Under the pieces are notes generated by a model. That model was given only the letters and a program-made list of their open reading frames with translations, had not been told where the DNA came from and searched no databases. DNA of 64,000 nucleotides from CATQHL01 sp965242895 (GTDB taxonomy: Bacteria > Actinomycetota > Acidimicrobiia > Acidimicrobiales > CATQHL01). How positions within the stretch are numbered: position 1 is the stretch's first letter; every line of letters starts with the position of its first letter. Location of the stretch: contig OZ251507.1 of the NCBI GenBank assembly GCA_965242895.1, positions 1,302,001 to 1,366,000 on the forward strand, in the 5' to 3' direction. Both the position numbers and the translations under genes were made by a program. Positions 60,914-64,000 of this stretch are shown piece after piece.

Positions 60914-62160
60914 CACTGCTTCGCCCCTTCTCCCGTTCCGCCGCGCCCGTCTTCCGCATAGGCGAAGCCCAGGCGCTCGTGGAACAGCCGTCCGCCCCGA
61001 ACCGGATGATCATCAACATGGGGCCGCAGCACCCGTCCACCCACGGTGTCCTGAGGTTGCTGCTCGAGCTCGACGGAGAGACGGTCGTGCGCTGCAAGCC
61101 CATCATCGGCTATCTGCACACGGGCATGGAGAAGACTGGCGAGACGCTCACCTACCTGCAGGGGCCTACGAACGTGACTCGTATGGACTACGCCGCCCCT
61201 CTGTTCACCGAGCTGGCTTTTTCCTCGGCGGTGGAGTCCTTGCTAGGTCTTGAACTGCCTCCCCGAGCGCGCTGGATACGCATGCTCATGTGCGAACTCA
61301 ACCGCATCAGTTCGCACCTGCTCTTCCAGGCCACCAACGGCATGGATATCGGTGCGGTTTCGATGATGCTCTACGGCTGGCGCGAGCGGGAGGAGACACT
61401 GAGGCTGCTGGAGAAGATCACCGGTCTGAGGATGAATCACAATTACATACGCCCAGGCGGGGTGGCCGCCGACTTGCCCGACGGCTGGCGGGAAGACACG
61501 CTTGAGATCCTGGAGATCATTTCCGACCGGCTGACCGAATACGACCACCTTCTTACCGGTCAGCCTATTTGGCGTGAGCGCCTGGAGGGAGTGGGCGTGA
61601 TTACCGCTGAAGAAGCCCTGGCACTGGGTGTCACCGGCCCCATCCTGCGCAGCACCGGTTACTCCTGGGACTTGCGGCGTCACATTCCTTATCTTGATTA
61701 TGCAGAGCTTGACTTCAATGTGATCTGCGGCACTTTTGGGGACTGTTTCGACCGCTACGCCATCCGTCTAAACGAAATTCGTGAATCTATTTCCCTGGTG
61801 CGGCAGATAGTGGACGGGATGCCGTCTGGCGACTATCGAATTCAAGATAAGAAGGTGACCCCTCCGCCTCGCGGCCGGATCGACGAGTCGATGGAGGCGC
61901 TCATACACCACTTCAAGATATTCACGGAGGGTTTCAAGGTGCCGCCGGGCGAGGTTTACACGGCGGTGGAGTCTCCCCGCGGCGAACTGGGTTGTTATCT
62001 AGTCAGCGACGGCAGCGCCAAGCCTCTCCGAATGCACATTCGTGCGCCCAGTTTTTGGAACCTGCAAGCGCTGCCGTACATGATGGAAGGCCGCCTGATC
62101 GCCGACGCCGTGGCGATCATCTCCTCGGTGGATCCGATAATGGGCGAAGTAGACCGCTGA
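60910..62160 (+). CDS. nuoD: NADH-quinone oxidoreductase subunit D
   Basis: A 416-residue 49-kDa-type subunit forming the quinone cavity with NuoB. Blocks are NMGPQHPSTHGVLRLLLELDGE, GYLHTGMEKTGE, LMCELNRISSHLL, GDCFDRYAIRLNEIRES and the C-terminal SVDPIMGEVDR. About 30 residues precede the conserved start. It ends in a TGATG overlap with nuoE. Confidence 0.98.
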   Translation: MTLLRPFSRSAAPVFRIGEAQALVEQPSAPNRMIINMGPQHPSTHGVLRLLLELDGETVVRCKPIIGYLHTGMEKTGETLTYLQGPTNVTRMDYAAPLFTELAFSSAVESLLGLELPPRARWIRMLMCELNRISSHLLFQATNGMDIGAVSMMLYGWREREETLRLLEKITGLRMNHNYIRPGGVAADLPDGWREDTLEILEIISDRLTEYDHLLTGQPIWRERLEGVGVITAEEALALGVTGPILRSTGYSWDLRRHIPYLDYAELDFNVICGTFGDCFDRYAIRLNEIRESISLVRQIVDGMPSGDYRIQDKKVTPPPRGRIDESMEALIHHFKIFTEGFKVPPGEVYTAVESPRGELGCYLVSDGSAKPLRMHIRAPSFWNLQALPYMMEGRLIADAVAIISSVDPIMGEVDR

Positions 62161-62777
62161 TGCCGCGTCTCAGCGACGAGAACGAAAAGGTGGCGATGGA
62201 AATCATCGGCCGCTATCCGCGGCCCCGCTCGGCGCTCATTCCTCTACTGCATCTAGCCCAGGCCCAAGACGGATTCGTGAGCGAGTCGGCCATGGAACAC
62301 ATCGCCGAACTTCTCAACACCACTCCTTCGGAGGTGCTCAGCACGTGCTCCTTCTACGAGATGTTTAAACGTTCCAAGGTCGGCACCTATCAGGTGAACG
62401 TCTGCAGAGGCATCAGTTGTTTCTTGCTGGGAGGCGAAGAACTCGCTGAGCGCGCCGCCGCTCGGCTGGGGATTTTCCCGGGAGGCACTACGCCTGACGG
62501 GGCGGTCACCCTAGATGCGGTGGAATGCGTGGCGGCTTGCAGCGAGGCGCCTTGCCTTCAGGTGAACTATCGATACTTCAACCGAGTCGACGGAGAGACG
62601 CTCGACTCCCTTTTGGATGACCTGATCGGCGGCGCCCGGTCGGACTTGCCTAGCCACGGAGTTCTTTCTCGGCTGCCTCAGATCATCCCGCGAGAGCGCT
62701 CCGCCGGTTCGCCTCCTCCCGAGAACACAGGCCCTCCGAGTTGGTGGGTCAACCGCAGTGAAGACGGCTCTCTCTGA
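62160..62777 (+). CDS. nuoE: NADH-quinone oxidoreductase subunit E
   Basis: 205 residues from ATG 62160, the last base of the nuoD stop. The thioredoxin-like [2Fe-2S] domain has CRGISC, then CVAACSEAPC, giving the four ligands. A helical N-terminal domain precedes it. The tail of about 45 residues is Pro/Ser-rich. It pairs with NuoF in the NADH-oxidising module. Confidence 0.96.
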   Translation: MPRLSDENEKVAMEIIGRYPRPRSALIPLLHLAQAQDGFVSESAMEHIAELLNTTPSEVLSTCSFYEMFKRSKVGTYQVNVCRGISCFLLGGEELAERAAARLGIFPGGTTPDGAVTLDAVECVAACSEAPCLQVNYRYFNRVDGETLDSLLDDLIGGARSDLPSHGVLSRLPQIIPRERSAGSPPPENTGPPSWWVNRSEDGSL

Positions 62778-64000
62778 TGTCCGAACTTGAACCCCATCCC
62801 CCCGCTGCGTCCTCCGTCGTCGACCCATCGGACTTGATCGTGACCTGCCGACGGCACCTTCCTGACGGCCACACGCTGGAGGGGTATCTGGCCAGCGGCG
62901 GTTACGAAGGTCTGCGCTTGGCTCTGGAGCGTCCGCCCGCCGCCGTCCAAGAAGAAATAAAGGCCGCCAGTCTGCTAGGACGAGGCGGCGCCGGTTTCCC
63001 TGCGGGCGTCAAGTGGGGCTTTTGCCCGCCGGACGTATGGCCTCGCTACTTAGTCGTGAACGGCGACGAAAGCGAACCCGGCACCTACAAGGATCGCCTG
63101 CTCATGGAGACCGATCCGCATCAGCTAATCGAGGGCTGCCTGATCGCCGCCTACGCCGTCGGAGCGGCTCAGTGCTTTTTGTACGTGCGTGGCGAGATGG
63201 CCCTGGCGCAGGAGCGTCTCACCGCCGCCTTGAACGAGTCCTACGAAGCGGGTTTCCTAGGGCGCGGCATCTGCGGCAGTGACTTCTGCCTCGACATCGT
63301 GCTTCAGCCCGGGGCGGGTGCCTACATCGTAGGGGAGGAGACGGCATTGATCGAAAGCTTGGAGGGCCGCCGCGGGATGCCCCGCCTGAAGCCTCCCTAT
63401 TTTCCGGCTGCGGTCGGCCTCTACGGACAGCCCACCATCGTCAACAACGTCGAGACGCTGTCGAACCTGCCCTGGATCATCTGCCGAGGCGCCGAGGCGT
63501 TCGCAGCCAAGGGTGCGCCGCCGTCGTCCGGGACGCGGGTCTTCACGGTCTCAGGGCACGTGAGGACTCCTGGCGTGTTCGAAGTTCCCTTCGGCGTCAC
63601 GACCTTCAGGGAGATCATCTTTGACGACCACTACGCCGGGGGGATGCGCGCTGACTACCCTCTCAAGGCGTTCATACCGGGGGGAGCGTCGGCTCCCTGG
63701 TTTTTCGAGGAGCACCTCGACTTGCCTTTGGATAAGGCGAAAGTGGACGCTGCCGGTTCCATGCTGGGTTCCGGGGCCATCGTCGTGATGGACGAAACCA
63801 CCGACGTTCCCCGCGCCTGTCACAACCTCGTCCGCTTTTTTGCCCGTGAATCCTGCGGAAAGTGCACTCCTTGCCGCGAAGGCACAACTTGGCTGGAGCA
63901 GGTGCTCGAACGCCTGCTGGCGGGGCGCGGCAGGGCGACAGACCTCGACCTGCTCACCGACATCTGCGACAACATCAGCCCCGGCCTCGCCTGGCCCCCG
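62777..64000 (+). CDS. nuoF: NADH-quinone oxidoreductase subunit F (3' end cut by window edge)
   Basis: The first 408 codons, from an ATG sharing one base with the nuoE stop. FMN/NADH site GRGGAGFPAGVKWGF, VNGDESEPGTYKDR, GAGAYIVGEETALIESLEG and the N3 cluster motif ESCGKCTPCREGT are present. The fourth cluster Cys should follow just beyond the window, after CDNISPGLAWPP. It oxidises NADH with FMN. Confidence 0.96.
   Translation, partial: MSELEPHPPAASSVVDPSDLIVTCRRHLPDGHTLEGYLASGGYEGLRLALERPPAAVQEEIKAASLLGRGGAGFPAGVKWGFCPPDVWPRYLVVNGDESEPGTYKDRLLMETDPHQLIEGCLIAAYAVGAAQCFLYVRGEMALAQERLTAALNESYEAGFLGRGICGSDFCLDIVLQPGAGAYIVGEETALIESLEGRRGMPRLKPPYFPAAVGLYGQPTIVNNVETLSNLPWIICRGAEAFAAKGAPPSSGTRVFTVSGHVRTPGVFEVPFGVTTFREIIFDDHYAGGMRADYPLKAFIPGGASAPWFFEEHLDLPLDKAKVDAAGSMLGSGAIVVMDETTDVPRACHNLVRFFARESCGKCTPCREGTTWLEQVLERLLAGRGRATDLDLLTDICDNISPGLAWPP

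Overview
The window is a chromosomal segment from a medium-to-high GC actinobacterium, most likely a member of the Acidimicrobiia (inference). The evidence is the actinobacterial replication-origin gene order (trxB-trxA-cwlM-like, parB-parA-rsmG-jag-yidC-yidD-rnpA-rpmH, dnaA-dnaN-recF-dciA-gyrB-gyrA), an MshA-like glycosyltransferase, a stand-alone MviN-type pseudokinase, and a menaquinol:cytochrome c reductase locus with a split cytochrome b joined to nuoABCDEF.

Layout. 1-6778: a cut-off histone-deacetylase-like gene, degV, a pseudokinase, an AT-rich TerB/J-domain membrane protein, a small membrane protein, trxB, trxA and a catalytically degraded CwlM-like amidase. 6953-12326 (minus strand): parB, parA, two parS sites, rsmG, jag, yidC, yidD, rnpA and rpmH (44 codons). 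12652-23683: dnaA, a 254-bp oriC with a CTA-repeat (DnaA-trio-like) element and a base-skew switch, then dnaN, recF, dciA, gyrB, gyrA, a TadE/G-like protein and serS. 23701-29399: ccdA, a tlpA-like gene, an MBL hydrolase and orn (minus); dut (plus); an anti-sigma-like ORF, an acidic lipoprotein and tRNA-Lys (minus). 29436-40543: a histidine phosphatase, a MoaD-like protein, an MshA-like protein, proC with a structured leader, a SAM hydrolase, a 29-aa membrane microprotein, rex, and the haem operon hemA-hemC-hemD-hemB-hemL. 40662-48778 is an AT-richer accessory island: a DUF433-like protein, a type III-like restriction-modification pair whose methyltransferase is interrupted by a run of 26 G, and a second DNA methyltransferase. 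48822-64000: a CoA-binding protein, metY, a geranylgeranyl-reductase-family gene and cytochrome c (minus); then a Rex-like operator and the long plus-strand respiratory operon (membrane protein, 2x[4Fe-4S] ferredoxin, split cytochrome b, a 30-codon ORF, Rieske protein, dihaem cytochrome c, membrane protein, nuoA-F, with nuoF cut by the window edge).

How it fits together. One half replicates and segregates the chromosome and builds the envelope. The other half makes haem (hemACDBL), helps mature c-type cytochromes (CcdA plus TlpA-like), senses NADH/NAD+ (Rex) and builds complexes I and III. A candidate Rex operator in front of the respiratory operon would link these parts.

The most striking finding is the poly-G tract in the mod gene. 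It is exactly one base out of frame for a fused protein of about 835 residues, and the three possible tract phases give three different outputs. Four other genes (cwlM-like, rnpA, recF, geranylgeranyl reductase) have no ATG/GTG/TTG at their conserved N-terminus. They appear to start at ATA or CTG, twice in a CTGA start/stop overlap.
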